Shown: positions 32,189-44,510, numbered from the stretch's first letter. The stretch is 64,000 nucleotides of DNA from Anodontia alba (GCA_964016985.1 OZ024829.1:72484110-72548109), one strand, 5' to 3'. A program made the numbers and translations. The notes: generated by a model not told the origin, from the sequence alone.

Positions 32189-34427
32189 TTTGGGGTCAGG
32201 TGAGCGTTCTGTTCCACATTAGTCTCTTGCATAGATTTTTAGAAGAGAATTTGCATTTTACTGGTAATCTGGTTTACTTGAACACTTTTGACAACCTTAA
32301 ACGTGTTGACCAAGTTTTAAAAGGTGTCTTTTTTACCACTAAGGGTGAAAAAGACGTTTTTTAGCTCACCTGAGCCATGCTCAGGATGAGCTACAGTGAT
32401 CACTTTTCGTCTGTCGTCCGTGCGTCCGTCCGTCCGTTAACATTTTCAAACGACTTCTCCTCTGAAGCCCCTGGGCCAATTTTGCTCAAATTTCATATGG
32501 AGCCTCCTTAGGTTGGTGGAACGAAAGATTGCTAAATTGGTTGCGGTCTGTTGACCAAGATGGCCGCCATGCCCATATATGGTAAAAACCTTTAAAAATC
32601 GTCTTCGTCAGAACCGAGGATGCCTTGGGGCTGAATCTTTGCATAAATCGTCGAGGACGGGGGATCTGTCAAAGTTGCTAAAATAATGGTCGTACATTGA
32701 CATTTGACCTTTTTCGGCAAGGTCAAGTTTGCTTCCCTATGCATTTGTATGGGAAAAAAAAACCTTTAAAAATCTTCTTCTCCAAAACCGAGGATGCCTT
32801 GTGGCTGAATCTTTGCCTATATCATCGGGAACGGGAGGTCTACCGAAATAGCTAAAATAATGGTCGTAAATTGACATTTGACCTTTTTACGGGAAGGTCA
32901 AGTTTGCTTCCTTATGCATTTGTATGGGGAAAATGTTCAGAATTTCAAACGACTTCTCCTCTAGAGCCTCTGGGCCAATGTTGCTCAAATTTCATTTGGA
33001 GCCTCCCTGGGACAGGGGAATGAAAGATTGCTAAATTGGTTGCCGTCCATTGACCAAGATGGCCGCCATGCCCATATATGGTAAAAACCTTTAAAAATCT
33101 TCTCCAGAACCGAGGATTCCTTTTGGCTGAATCTTTGTATAAATTATCAGGGACGGGAGGTCTACCGAAATAGCTAAAATAATGGTCGTACATTGACATT
33201 TGACCTTTTTACGGCGAGGTCAATTTTGCTTCTCTATGGATTTGTATAGGAAAAAATGTTGAGAATTTCAAATGACCTCCTCTGGAGCCTCTGGGCCAGT
33301 GTTGCTCAGATTTCATGTGGAGCCTCCCTGGGACAGGGAAATGAAAGATTGCAAATGGTTGCGGTCCACTGACCAAGATTGCCGCCATGCCCATAAATGG
33401 TAAAACCCTTTAAAAATCTTCTCCAGAACCGAAAATGCATTTTGGCTGAACATTGCACAAATCATCGGGGACGGGAAGTCTACCGAAGCTGCTAAAATAA
33501 TGGTCATACATTGACATTTGACCTTTTTACGACGAATTCAAGTTTGCTTCTGTATGCATTTGTATGGGCCCCATATATTGTATGGAAAAAATGTTGATAA
33601 TTTCAAATGACCTCCTCTGAAGCCTCTGGGCCAGTGTTGCTGAAATTTCATGCGGAGCCTCCTTGGACAGGAGAATGAAAGATGGCTAAATGGGTGTGGC
33701 CCATTGATCAAAATGGCTGCCATGCCCATATATGGTAAAAACCGTTAAAAATATTCTCCAGAATCAAATAAGCCCTGGGTCCTAATCTTTGCACAAAGTA
33801 TGGGGAACAGGAAATCTACCAAAATTGGTAAAATGATGGTTCTTTGTTGATGTTTGACCTTTTTGCCTCCAAGGTCGCTTCCCCATGCATTTGTATAGGC
33901 CATATACATTTATATTGAAAGTATCGACTTGTAGATCAACAGTAGCTAAAATCGTTCTGATTAGAAATCTAAGATGGCCGTCATCTTGTTTATGTTTATT
34001 ATATTTCCCTGCCACTGTGCTGTTTACATGTATAAAATCATGATTCTTCAGAAACCACTTAGCCGATTTCCACCTAATTTCACATTGATCCTACTGTTGA
34101 AATGTGATTGATAGTTTATTCAAATGATCACGCTTGATTAACTGTCAGGCCCATATATTCTTTTTCAAAACTAAGAACTGCTCAAATGATGATCTTTTCA
34201 TTAGTTGCGATGATAGGATTGGAAAAATGTTGCATAACATCTACATATCTGCAGTGGCTATGCCACTCAGGTGAGCGAGCCGTGGCCCGTGGGCCTGTGT
34301 CTTTTTTTTTTTTTTTTTTTTTTTTTCAAAATTCATAATTGTTCCAATTATTGTGAAATGCAGAACTTCTTTTGAAAAAATCTATGCAAGAGACTAGTTT
34401 CGACAAGAACGCTCAGCTGACCCCAAG
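32189..34427. repeat. ~85-bp inverted repeats enclosing array G
   Basis: The left arm (32189-about 32275) contains GGGGTCAGGTGAGCGTTCT and TAGTCTCTTGCATAGATTTTT. The right arm (about 34345-34427) carries the same words inverted (AAAAATCTATGCAAGAGACTA and ACGCTCAGCTGACCCC). It encloses a complete CTCACCTGAG element. No clear target duplication was found. Confidence 0.75.
32361..34300 (+). repeat. CTCACCTGAG-family array G
   Basis: Start hairpin at 32363-32391, and end CTCAGGTGAGCGAGCCGTGGCCCGTGGGCC at 34266-34297. About five units with CATATATGGTAAAAACC, CATTGACATTTGACC and CCAAGATGGCCGCCATGCCC, followed by a unique 3' part. The same unit type is found in array F. A poly(T) run follows it (34303-34326). 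Confidence 0.87.
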
Positions 34428-34614
34428 CAGCTGTGAGTCTACATTGTACATAAAACAAAAACGAATGTTAGTCATAGTAGAATCTGAGTTTGACAGTAAA
34501 AAGCAATGCAGACAGATGTAAATTAGATACCTCAGACATCTAACGACCCCAACTCCCGCTTTAAATTATAAAAGTATAAATTTAGAAAGGTATGTATTGT
34601 ATCCTTGTTGATTG

Positions 34615-34692
34615 TCCAAAAACAGATTGTAGATACTCGTTAGAGCCGCCTCAATGATGGGTTCTAACGAGTATCAACAATCTGTGTTTGGA
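34615..34692. other. 33-bp-arm hairpin with 12-nt loop
   Basis: Arm 1 at 34615-34647 and arm 2 at 34660-34692 are complementary over 33 bp with three mismatches, around the loop GCCTCAATGATG. The stem core is AGATTG...GATACTCGTTAGA. It lies in otherwise unique sequence. The size fits a miRNA precursor or a small fold-back element; the sequence alone cannot decide. Confidence 0.88.
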
Positions 34693-35120
34693 ACGAAAAT
34701 AAGGAAAATATCACGCAAAGACCGTTGAAAAATATCACAACACAGGCATGTTAATTAAATGCAAAAGGTTCACAGATCAAAACTATAAAAATAAGAAATG
34801 TCAAAATCGACATAAATAAAATAGGAAGATGATTCAGTTCTCTTGCAGATGCGGAGTGCCTGATTTTTGTGTCGATGATATGGTTGGGTGTGAGAATAGA
34901 AAGTGGGAGATGGTATCTTTGAGATATGTAGGGATATGAAGGATGAGGAGTGTTCCTGGTGTGTGACCACTGTGAGAAAGAACACTTTCAACGTCCAATG
35001 AGATTTTACTACAACACAAAACCATATATGCTGATGTGTTACAAGACATAACCATAGTTAAAGAAATACAATGTATGTGACATTAGCAAGAAGACAAATC
35101 TGAGTCGATTTCATGCAGAA
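34693..35120. other. Intergenic DNA, nothing recognised
   Basis: Short overlapping minus-strand frames (73 codons) without motifs. No repeat is seen. Confidence 0.4.
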
Positions 35121-35488
35121 ATTTAGTCCCGACCTACTCCCGGGTCAATTATTTACTAGACGGTGCGATGAAATAACATTTTTTTTTATATTTTTCTGAT
35201 CTGTGGCATGTTTTTAATTGATAATGCATACAATAATTCGTGTGGAATCCCCAGACTGACCATATTTTACAAAATGCTTGATATCGTCAACACCGCAAAA
35301 GCCGAAATTTAGTCCCGATCTACTCCCGGGTCAATTATTTCCTAGACGGTGCGATGAAATAACTTATTTTTATATTTTTCTGATCTGTGACATGTTTTCA
35401 ATTGATAATGCGTAAAATAATTCTCGTGGAATCCCCAGACTGACTATAATTTGCAAAATGCTTGACATCGTCAATATCGCAAAAGTTG
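35121..35488 (+). repeat. 186-bp tandem duplication
   Basis: ATTTAGTCCCGA...CTACTCCCGGGTCAATTATTT begins at 35121 and again at 35307. The copies include GACGGTGCGATGAAATAAC and GGAATCCCCAGACTGAC and differ by roughly one base in ten. The copies abut. Confidence 0.93.
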
Positions 35489-37170
35489 GTCCTGACCCCA
35501 AAATGAGTGACATAGTCATATATTTCATACTATAACGTGAAAAGTATTTGATAATAATATAAAAGCTTATATGCGTTTTAAAGAAGAGTCCATATCCTAC
35601 TTATGTTCCACATTTCATCCCGATAGGTGCATGTTTAGTATTATTTGATTGTCCAAATTTACTCCCGATTTTGGTCCCGACTTTCGACCTTTACTCACAG
35701 CTTTTATACTCTCCCAATGTGTTGATTACTCTGTAAGACTCCACCATCCACTTTCAAAGAACAAATTTACCCAGTGAAAGCAAACTTATCTTGGAAAAAG
35801 CCTAAAAGAGTCACTCGAGGTGACCATTTTATCCGTTGTTACATGTACCTTCATATTCAGAAAGGAATTTGAGAATGTGGAATTTTTGATTCAGTTTTTG
35901 AAGAGGGAACTCAGTAAACTGTAAGTAAACTTTATATTAATTGTTTCAGTTTTAATTTCAGTTATTTGATTTTATTCAAATATTGACAAAACACTTACTT
36001 TGCAATTGCTAGGATTGTTTCTATTTGAGGAACAATATTCGTTAAAGAAATTCGCAGCTGGCGCTCATAAATATCCATTCGCAGAAAAAACTTTCATCTT
36101 AACACGAACTGACACGAGATCGTTCAGTTCGCGTGTCAGAATTGTAACCAACTTTTCACTCTGGTATTCTCAAAGTTGCTACTTTCTTGGCATCATAATT
36201 GGTAATGCATAAATAAAAAGTATGCGCATTATGCAACAAGATGTAGATCAATATATATCTACCATAATTATCCTTCAGAATGAGCAAATCGCATTTTTTT
36301 CAGCATTTTTAGACATACACCAAAAGCAAATCTACCATTTTATCCGGTGTTATTATAATTTTCGGCTAAAATTCTACACTAACATGTTTATATCATATAT
36401 TTTCATTGAATTCGATAAAATGATCAAATAAAGAGTTTAATAATGCTCGAAAAATACCACACACGTTCATTATCTTGACATAGTTTGAAATGTACAAACC
36501 GTCATAGGAACGGATGTAACGGCCGATCATATTTCTCAACTTCTTTTTGAATGTTTGAGAAACACTCTACAAACTATGGTAATATTGTTATATATTTAAA
36601 AAACGTGGTTTATTCTCCACCAACTGCGCTATGTTTTGTGTTGCAAAGCGCCGTCAGACTTCAAAACGAATGCAGTTTCTTACCTGTCGTGGTGCGAATC
36701 CTTAAGAAAACACCGTTTATGATGCGTTACGACCGTTCGACCGGCGTATACGTTTAACAGGATAATATGGCCATTTTAAATTGAATTTTATAGCCTTTAA
36801 TGTTGGCAACTGGTCAGCAGAAAATGCACGGTTGACATGGACGTCGTCATGACGTTAATTGTTCCCGCCAAAGTGTTATGTAACGTGTGGCCATACGATT
36901 TTTATGACATGACGTTATGCCACTGAATAACAGCATCGTCATATGATAAGAATGGTTATTATGCTATTGACATACTCAATACTCATACTTCCTAAGGGAA
37001 ACTAGCGATTCTGTAAACCAAATGTTTCATTTCTGTATTTGTCATCAAAACGCTCTTCCACACTGTTTTACCTTTACATGTATACAACTTAACTTGTAGG
37101 GAGAGGGCTATATAATGGTGTACTAACTTGTGCCCAATCCCATTGTTTAAATGATAATAGAATATGTTTA
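35489..37170. other. Unique-looking DNA without a called gene
   Basis: Frames of about 70 codons at 36000-36212, 36222-36431 and 36551-36757 have no domain signature. A TATA-like word CTATATAATGG lies at 37109. Nothing else is supported. Confidence 0.4.
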
Positions 37171-37582
37171 ATCTAATCTACTAGAGCTAAAATAGATTTT
37201 TAAAACGACATCTCCTTCTGGGCCAGCTGCACAATTTGAAAATAATTTTACAGACATTGTCGTCTTACATGTATGCTCCTTTACCAAAATTGCCTAAAGT
37301 GGTTCCACTTCGTTGAACGAAATGGCTGCCAGAGCTAATAAAGAAAACTTAAACAGACATTTCCTCACAGAACTATTCCTCTTATGCCCCTTTCTCACAG
37401 TTGCTAAAATGCTGACGCTATGCTAACCATCCTTGTCACCAGAACTAAAACTAGAAAAGTCGTGCGTCATTCATCGTCAACAATTTCTTAAAATGACATC
37501 TGTTAAACTACTAAATCAGTTTTCACCAAACTCCTCCTGGGACTGTTGCCCAATTTGAAAATAATTTCACATGTTCCTCTTA
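37171..37582 (+). repeat. CTCACCTGAG-family array H, left part
   Basis: Units with AGAGCTAAAAATAGA, GACATCTCC and TTATGCCCCTTTACCAAAATTGC, as in the second half of array F. The Gypsy element is inserted after TATGCCC, and the array resumes at 42269. Confidence 0.7.
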
Positions 37583-37587
37583 TGCCC

Positions 37588-37776
37588 TGTAGTATACATC
37601 ACTTGCATGTTGATATTTCGTAAGTTATTGAATGTCCCTTGTTCAGTATTTACAATTATGACGCATGCGCCTCTGTACTGGGTTTATTAAAATATGTCTG
37701 CCTCCTGAAGGGAGCGTTGTTTTGTTGCTTGTGTTAAATCCGATGTATCTTGGTTGAATCCGGGACAGATACTACA
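37588..37776 (+). repeat. 5' LTR
   Basis: Begins TGTAGTATACATC and ends GATACTACA. It is followed by TTTTGGCGGCGAGGAAAAC, the expected place of the primer-binding site. It would hold the promoter and poly(A) signals. The tRNA primer was not assigned. Confidence 0.95.
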
Positions 37777-37814
37777 TTTTGGCGGCGAGGAAAACAAGAT
37801 AAACATTTCTAATC

Positions 37815-38724
37815 ATGGCTACTGCAACAGTTACGGACATCAAGCCGGTACAGTCGTTTGATTGTGGGGATACCACGGGGATTGCAGCGAGATGGAAAAG
37901 TTGGCTTCGAGCATTTGAATTATATGCGGATGGAAAGGGGATTACGGGTGTAAATCAGAAACGGGCATTGCTGTTACATTCTGCAGGATTGCAGGTATAG
38001 GACATTTTCTTCACGTTAACTGAAGCCGACGGAGTTGACGCCTATGTGAAGGCTACAAAAACGCTGGAAACTATTTCAAGCCAAAATCAAACGTACCCTA
38101 TGGAAGACACACATTTCGCCAAATGTCGCAAAAGCCGGATGAGACAATAGACCAATTTATTGTGAGGCTACGCATGAAAGCCGATACGTGTGACTTCAAA
38201 GATTCAAATGCGATTGAGGAACAAATTCGGGAGCAGGTCATTGAAAACTGTCACTTAAATCAGTTAATGCGTAAATTACTTGCTAAAGGAAGAACCCTGG
38301 CCCTGTCCCATTGCAGGATACCGCTCGAACATTCGAGGATTCTGAAAGGTTCGCTCGATCAATGGAGGGCTTGCGAGCGGACGTTAACAAGGTGTCGATT
38401 GACAGTAGGCGGAGCTACCAAACTGCAGCAAAGTACAAAGAGGGTCGTTCATCAAGTAAACAGATTTCTTTTGCATGTGGTCGTACGGGACACATAGCCA
38501 AGGATCCGCAGTGCCCAGCAAAGAATCAAAATTGTCGAAAGTGCCACCTGATGGTACATTTTCAAATAAGGTGCAAATCTAAACAAGCAAAATCACAGAA
38601 AATTGATCGACCACAGAAAACTGACCCAAAACGTGTTCACCAGATTGAGGAGGGTGAACCTTACTACGCCTTTGCTGTTAGGAAAATATCTGAAAACAAT
38701 TGTGATTCTGCAATTGATGTGTAA
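37815..38724 (+). pseudogene. Gypsy gag with degraded zinc knuckles
   Basis: Capsid/nucleocapsid region starting at an ATG 38 bp after the 5' LTR. An early stop (TAG, 37998-38000) follows the first 61 codons. Sense sequence resumes in other frames (PDETIDQFIVRLRMKAD at about 38134). The nucleocapsid part at about 38460-38590 has two Cys-rich motifs, FACGRTGHIAKDPQC and NCRKCHLMVHF. The first Cys of the first knuckle is missing. A stop at 38722-38724 precedes the protease frame. At least three disabling changes are present. The protein would have assembled element particles. Confidence 0.88.
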
Positions 38725-38745
38725 ATAGGGGGCATAAACCTACTC

Positions 38746-39822
38746 ATGATTATTGATTCAGGAGCCAGTTGTAACATTTTGGGCCGGGAACAGTGGGAGA
38801 CATTAAAAGTGAACAATATCCAGTGTGTATCATCCAAAGAGACAAAAACTTTGTACGCATATGCAACTGTTTCTGTTGGAAATGACAGTGTGGAAAACGA
38901 GGAGTTCGTTGTTATTGAAGGGGCAGGACAGCCATTGCTTGGCCGCGACACAGCGTTGAAATTGAACGTCTTGAGATTAGACCCAAGTGTTAATGTGATT
39001 AATGACAGGGGCATTTTGGATCAGTATCCAGAGGTGATAACGGGGTTTGGTAAACTTAAAAACTTTCAGTTGAAGGTACCGCTGGATAGAACAGTCAGTC
39101 CAGTTGTTCAGACTGTTCGTCGTATACCCTATCAGTTGCGCGATAAACTGGAACCTACTCTGCAGGAACTGGAGCAACTTGATATTATTGAACCAGTCAG
39201 TGGTCCATGTGACTGGGTCTCTCCGATAGTATGTGTTCCAAAAGCCAAAGGGAAGGACATTAGAATTTGCGTGGACATGCGACGGGCTAATTTGGCAGTT
39301 AAACGGGAAAGGTTCCCCATTCCAACGATAGATGAAATCCTCCAGGACTTGAATCAGAGCTGTGTATTCAGTAAATTAGATCTTCGTATGGGGTACCATC
39401 AGCTTGAGCTCCATCCAGAGTCAAGGGAGATAATAACATTCGCGACATATAAGGGTCTGTACAGGTACAAACACCTTATGATGGGAATAAACTGTGCCCC
39501 AGAAATGTACCAAAAATGCATACAACAGTTGATTCAGAACATTGAGGGTGCACACAATATCTTAGACGATATTATTGTCCACGGGGCGAGTAAAGAGGAA
39601 CATGACAAACGACTGGCAAGGGTTCTAGAGACGTTGAGAGATAATGGGTTGACACTGAACAAGGATAAGTGTGAACTGAACATGTCGAAGTTAGTTTTCA
39701 TGGGTCACGTGTTGTCCGTTCGGGGAATCGGACCTGCTGAGGTCAAAGTGCAAGCTGTAGTAAATGCGCGAGAACCGGAGACCGAAGCGGGTGAGAAGCT
39801 TCCTTGGGCTGGTGACGTATAG
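38746..39822 (+). pseudogene. Gypsy protease and reverse transcriptase
   Basis: Open for 358 codons. The aspartic protease active site is IDSGASCNI at about 38749. A flap-like region follows, then reverse transcriptase: VSPIVCVPKAKG, RICVDMRRANLAV, FSKLDLRMGYHQLEL, FATYKGLYRYKHLMMGINCAPE, and active site ILDDIIVHG (about 39559-39585), where LDD retains both Asp residues. The frame shifts near 39780, where the reading passes to another frame (VRSFLGLVTYSSGYIPDFS). This is the best-preserved part of the element. It makes DNA from the element RNA in the cytoplasm. Confidence 0.93.
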
Positions 39823-40449
39823 TTCAGGGTACATACCCGATTTTTCTACCGTATCAGAGCCGTTGCGTAGGCTGTTGAAAACAAACGAGCCGTTCATTTG
39901 GGGTGACGAACAGCAGGAATCGTTCGATAAGCTTAAGAATTTTTTAGCCGATGCAGACACATTGGGGTACTATGACATGAACGCGAAGACGCAGGTCATT
40001 ACTGATGCATCCCCGTGGGATTAGGTGCAGTATTGGTGCAGGAACAGGGTGGTGAGTGCCGTGTTATTTATTATGCGAGCAGGAGTTCGACTGATGCAGA
40101 GCGACGCTACTCACAGACTGAGAAAGAGGCTTTGGCCATCGTCTGGGTCTGTGAGAGGCTGCATCCCATCTGTATGGGATTCAGTTTGAAGCTACTTACT
40201 GACCATGAGCCATTAGAATTCATTTACTCCCCAAAATCAAAGCCTTGTGCGCGAATAGAACGCTTGGTCTTGCGTATGCAGCAGTACACATACACTGTAC
40301 GGTGGATACCCGGAAACAGCAGTATCTCTGAGTCATTGTCGCGTTACCGAAAATCGCAAAGAAAGCTTCTCATAGCGATGCTGACAGTGAGTATATTCGT
40401 TTTGTCGCTGAAGAGGCTACTCCTAAAGCAGATAGCACCAAAGAAATAG
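39764..40449 (+). pseudogene. Gypsy RNase H region
   Basis: Connection domain and RNase H. WGDEQQESFDKLKNFLAD and VITDASPWD reach a frame break at about 40020. Then GLGAVLVQEQGGECRVIYYASR, YSQTEKEALAIVW, KLLTDHEPLEFI and VRWIPGNSS lead to SESLSR, a slightly changed ADxLSR end motif. A stop at 40449 precedes the integrase. RNase H removes the RNA strand during copying. Confidence 0.9.
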
Positions 40450-40520
40450 AACGAGCGTCCGACGATGATGCGGAACTTAGTAGCATCCGCCAGTGCTTAC
40501 TGACTGGCCGGTGGTACATT

Positions 40521-41793
40521 GTGGAGAATAAGCAGTATATACCGGTGCGGTTTGAGCTCAATGCGATTGGGAAACTGGTTCTCAGGGGAACTAGAATTGT
40601 CATACCCGAGTCTCTTCGTGACAGAATTTTGAAGGTGGCTCATGAGGGCCATCCCGGGATTGTCAATATGAAAAAATACTTCGCAGTAAGGTATGGTGGC
40701 CCGGTATTGATAAACAAGTAGACCAGTATTGTAAAACTTGTTATGGGTGTCAACTCGTATCGCAACCAACGAAGCCGGAAACGATGAGTAGAACAGAGTT
40801 ACCTTCTGGCCCCTGGCAGCATCTTGCGGCCGATTTGTTAGGTCCAACTGACGGGCGAATCAATCTTATTATTGGTAGACTACTATAGTAGTTTCTTCGA
40901 AGTCGAAATCATGAAGTCAACCACTTCTGATAAGGTCATTCAGGCACTGAACAGATTCTTTGTCACACATGGGTTACCACTTTCAGTAAGGACCGATAAT
41001 TGGCTCCAATTTGTAAGTGAATCTTTCAAGAACTTTATGTCTAAGAACGGTATAACGCACCGTCATACCACACCGCTGTGGCCCCGGGCAAATGGGGAGG
41101 CTGAGCGCCAGAACAGGGCAATCATGAAACGTATTCGCATTGCCCATGCAAGTGGTCGCGACTGGAAGGAAAATTTGTTAAAGTACCTTGGGGTACATCG
41201 TAGCACCCCGATGCAACCACAGGTGCAAGTCCGGCAGAACTTCTTTACCGAAGAAAATTTCGAACCAAGTTGCCCGAATCGGATAACCTGGCACCTGATG
41301 ATCTTGAGGTTCGCGATAAGGATTGCGAAAACAAGGGGAAAGGGAGAGTCTATGCTGACACAAAACGGCAAGCACGCGAAAATGATATGAAATTGGGTGA
41401 TAGCGTCTTAGTGAACAGGAGAAAGAAAATAAGTTTTCGACAACTTTTCATCCGAGGCCTTTTATGCTGGTCCAAAAGAATGGTAACAGTGTACACATAG
41501 AATCTGATACGGGCAATATATATAAGCGCAAAGTGACAGAAGTGAAGCCGTTTCACAAGCGACCAGGGGTAAATTACGCATTCAGTAGGTACAAACCGGA
41601 TTTTGAAATTCCAGACAATGACGAGGTGCCTCCACCTCCGAATATCGGTCAGCCCGAGCAACCCGTACAGACCCAAGACGAAGCTTCAAACGCATCGCAC
41701 GCTAACACCGACATGATTGGTTCACCACGTCCTGTCAGAACAAAACGAATACCGGAGAAACTGAAGGACTATATGCTTACTGGTAAGAAGTGA
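40521..41793 (+). pseudogene. Gypsy integrase, broken
   Basis: The N-terminal zinc-binding HHCC module is split: HEGHPGIVNM at about 40641, then DQYCKTCYGCQL in a different frame at about 40722. The catalytic core is also in pieces: AADLLGP at about 40830, RTDNWLQF at about 40995 and NGEAERQNR at about 41090 supply the Asp, Asp and Glu of a DDE triad. The C-terminal part (41270-41793) includes GDSVLVNRRKK and ends PVRTKRIPEKLKDYML with a stop at 41793. Frame breaks near 40730, 40880 and 41390 prevent a continuous protein. No chromodomain is seen. Confidence 0.9.
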
Positions 41794-42078
41794 CTGTAAA
41801 GACAAAAGAAACCTCCGTTATTTCTAAGGAGAACATTCTAAAGTTTAATTGTGAGATCCGAAGTGATAAATATTCAGTATTAGTAAATCTAGTCATTAAA
41901 GTTTGTTTAGTGTTGGAAAAAAAACATATGTTTGATTTCATTTTAAAGTTGAGCAGTTAACCACACTAATGAAGCTAAATGGTTAATTATGGTGTTTGAG
42001 TCAATAGACACTCTGTCATTTGGAGGGTTCCTAAGTTTCATATAGACATTGTAGTTCTTAATACAAAAAAGGGGTGGA

Positions 42079-42268
42079 TGTAGTATACATCACTTGCATG
42101 TTTATATTTCGTAAGTTATTGAATGTCCCTTGTTCAGTATTTACAATTATGACGCATGCGCCTCTGTACTATGTTTATTAAAATATGTCTGCCTCCTGAG
42201 TGGAACGTTGTGTTTTTTGCTTGTGTTAAATCCGATGTATCTTGGTTGAATCCGGGACAGATACTACA
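42079..42268 (+). repeat. 3' LTR with upstream polypurine tract
   Basis: Second LTR copy. The purine-rich ACAAAAAAGGGGTGGA at 42063-42078 immediately upstream is the plus-strand primer site. It ends in ACTACA followed by the target duplication TGCCC. Confidence 0.95.
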
Positions 42269-42273
42269 TGCCC

Positions 42274-43300
42274 CATTTACCAAAATTACTCAAATGGTTA
42301 CTACTTAAAGTGAACGTATTTACTTTCAGGGCCACCAAGTCTTTCGAAAAAGTTTAGCTTCCCTTCTCTGTTGACCACCATGTCCATATGTGGTAAAAAC
42401 TGATACAAATATTCATCTCCAGAACCATGAAACCATTGGGACTGAATCTGTATGTAAAACATCGAAGATGCGAGGGCAACAAACTTCAGTTGATGCTCCT
42501 AGGCAACAAACTCCAATTGATGCTCCTAGGTTGACTGTTTGAATGTTTTATGGCAAGTTCAAATTTGTTTATAGATTTGTATGGAGAAAATGTTGATAAG
42601 TCGTTTTCTCAAAATGTATTAATGCGCCACGATTGAAACTTGATCAAATTATCAAAGCCTTTCAGATACAATAAAAATATTCTCAAGGGGCTATCTGCCC
42701 TTGCCCCTGGACAATATACATGTATGAAATCATGATCTTTTAAAATAACTTCTCTGGAACCGCTTGGCCAGTTTTCTTCATATTTCTTATTGACTCTTCT
42801 GCCAAAGGGGGATTGAGAGTTTGTTCTGGTGATCATGCTCCACTGACCAACCATGTATTATACCATCTAAAAAGCTTCTCCAGAGTCAAAAAAGCTTTAG
42901 GGCTGAGATTTGGGGACGTGAGATCTACCATGTTTGTTCAAATGTTGAGACAAGATTGACCTTTGATTTGATCTTTTTAACGGCAAGGTCAAACTCGACG
43001 TGGAAATATTAAACAATCATATTCGCAAACTGTATTAGAGACCTATGGCAGAAACTTACATGATATATGAGTCGCAAAATCCTTAAGTTCAAATAGAAAA
43101 TTATCCATTATTGATTGTCTGCCCCTGTCCTTGGGATGAGCTATTTTGATCTACGTTTGTCTGGCATCCGGCATCTGTTGTTCAACTCTTTAAAAGACTT
43201 GTCCTCTGTAGCCACTGGGCCATTTTTTTTATCACATTTCATACGGAGGCTTCTTGGCTTTGGGGAACAAAGGTTGCTAAGAAAAGGATACATGGGTTGT
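42274..43300 (+). repeat. CTCACCTGAG-family array H, right part (diverged)
   Basis: Continues the interrupted unit (CCATTTACCAAAATTAC) and then older variants with GTCCATATGTGGTAAAAAC, CCAGAACC and GGCAAGGTCAAA. A GATGAGCTATTTTGATC word near 43135, inside the family's start sequence, suggests a further degraded member. Confidence 0.6.
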
Positions 43301-44318
43301 AACAGTTAATAAAATTTTATCAAAATCATAGAACTGGTTAACCAAGGAAATGTTTTCGGCATCGCTGTTTTTTATTTGTATTAAAATTGAATTAAGAGAG
43401 AAAACATGCACGTTCCCAACTCATCAACAGGAAGTAAACCCCTGTTGTGCTTTTACCCCGTTTTTTGTCAAGTCATGGGCCTCTATGTACACGTCTTGAT
43501 ATTAGCTCAAAATGGTGTTCAAAATCGCAAAAGGAGAGTGTAGAACAAAAACAGTAGACTCCTAACTGTGTTTCTTCTGGTTCGTCATTTTAGAATCTAT
43601 TTACGACGTTTTGAATTCCCATTCATCTGAAGGGTGTGGATAAACTTTAGGGGAGGCAACTCTATCAATGTTGTTTCCTCCCTTCCGAGAAAGGGGTCTA
43701 TTTTAAAAGGAAAAAAACATCCCCATTCTTTCCATTTAGAGTAGAATAAAAGTTTTAATGTTTTCTCTTGGAAACAAAGAACACACAAACAAGCGAAAAA
43801 CGGTGTTAAGTGAAACGTTTCATATGACGGATATAGTTTGCAGGGTTGCATACGTCCCCCACCGCCGCCTATCCCCCACAGGCGTCGGCTTAAGCGGATT
43901 TCGTTTTTTAAGAGAGCAGAATGGGCTTAATGGTCCCAAGGAAAATAAAAATAAAAAATGTCACTATCACCCCTTTTTAAAGAAGCTTTGTGTGCAGGAA
44001 TGCAAACAGGAAGTCACAAAACAAATCTCCTTCGTAGCATATGGTGCCGTGAAATCTACCAAGTGTGTCTATTTCCCTTAAATATTCAAAATATTAATGA
44101 ATCAAATATCAGTAATTTACTTGTTTTATCTGATCTTTATAAAAAATCCATCTTCAATTTCCGCGGTATTGAAGCATTGTTTGTCGCCCCTGCCATTCCG
44201 TTTTATAATGCGTATACTAGTATCTGTTTTGTTCTCAATACATATAGTTTTATTTATCGCGCAACTTAAAAACAAAATGATTTCAAACTAAATGTAGAAG
44301 TTTTGTTTCATTTGTGAA

Positions 44319-44321
<3 letters not shown>

Positions 44322-44360
<39 letters not shown>

Positions 44361-44451
44361 GCACAACTTAAAAACAAAATATTTCAAACTAAATGTAGAA
44401 GTTTTGTTTCATTTGTGAACACACACACACAAAACAACACAGACACAGACA

Positions 44452-44510
<59 letters not shown>
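44322..44510. repeat. (CA)n microsatellite, two blocks
   Basis: CA repeats at 44322-44358 and 44455-44508, separated by a duplicated 70-bp flank and impure CACA/CAGACA sequence. Slippage together with duplication of the flank explains the layout. Confidence 0.95.

Larger units (their letters stand above)
37588..42268 (+). mobile_element. Steamer-like Ty3/Gypsy (Mag-type) LTR retrotransposon, full length, mutated
   Basis: 4,681-bp element with 189/190-bp LTRs (37588-37776 and 42079-42268) and a 5-bp target duplication TGCCC (37583-37587 and 42269-42273). Order is gag, protease, RT, RNase H, integrase. This order, the short LTRs, the lack of a visible chromodomain and the total length fit Mag-type Gypsy elements such as Steamer of the soft-shell clam. 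The LTRs differ at roughly 8-10 positions (about 95% identical), so insertion is not recent. Several stops and frameshifts disable gag-pol. It sits in a CTCACCTGAG array. Confidence 0.93.

Noticed and set aside
37109..37119. TATA box of a host gene (CTATATAATGG)
   Set aside because: No gene or exon follows; AT-rich DNA yields such words often.
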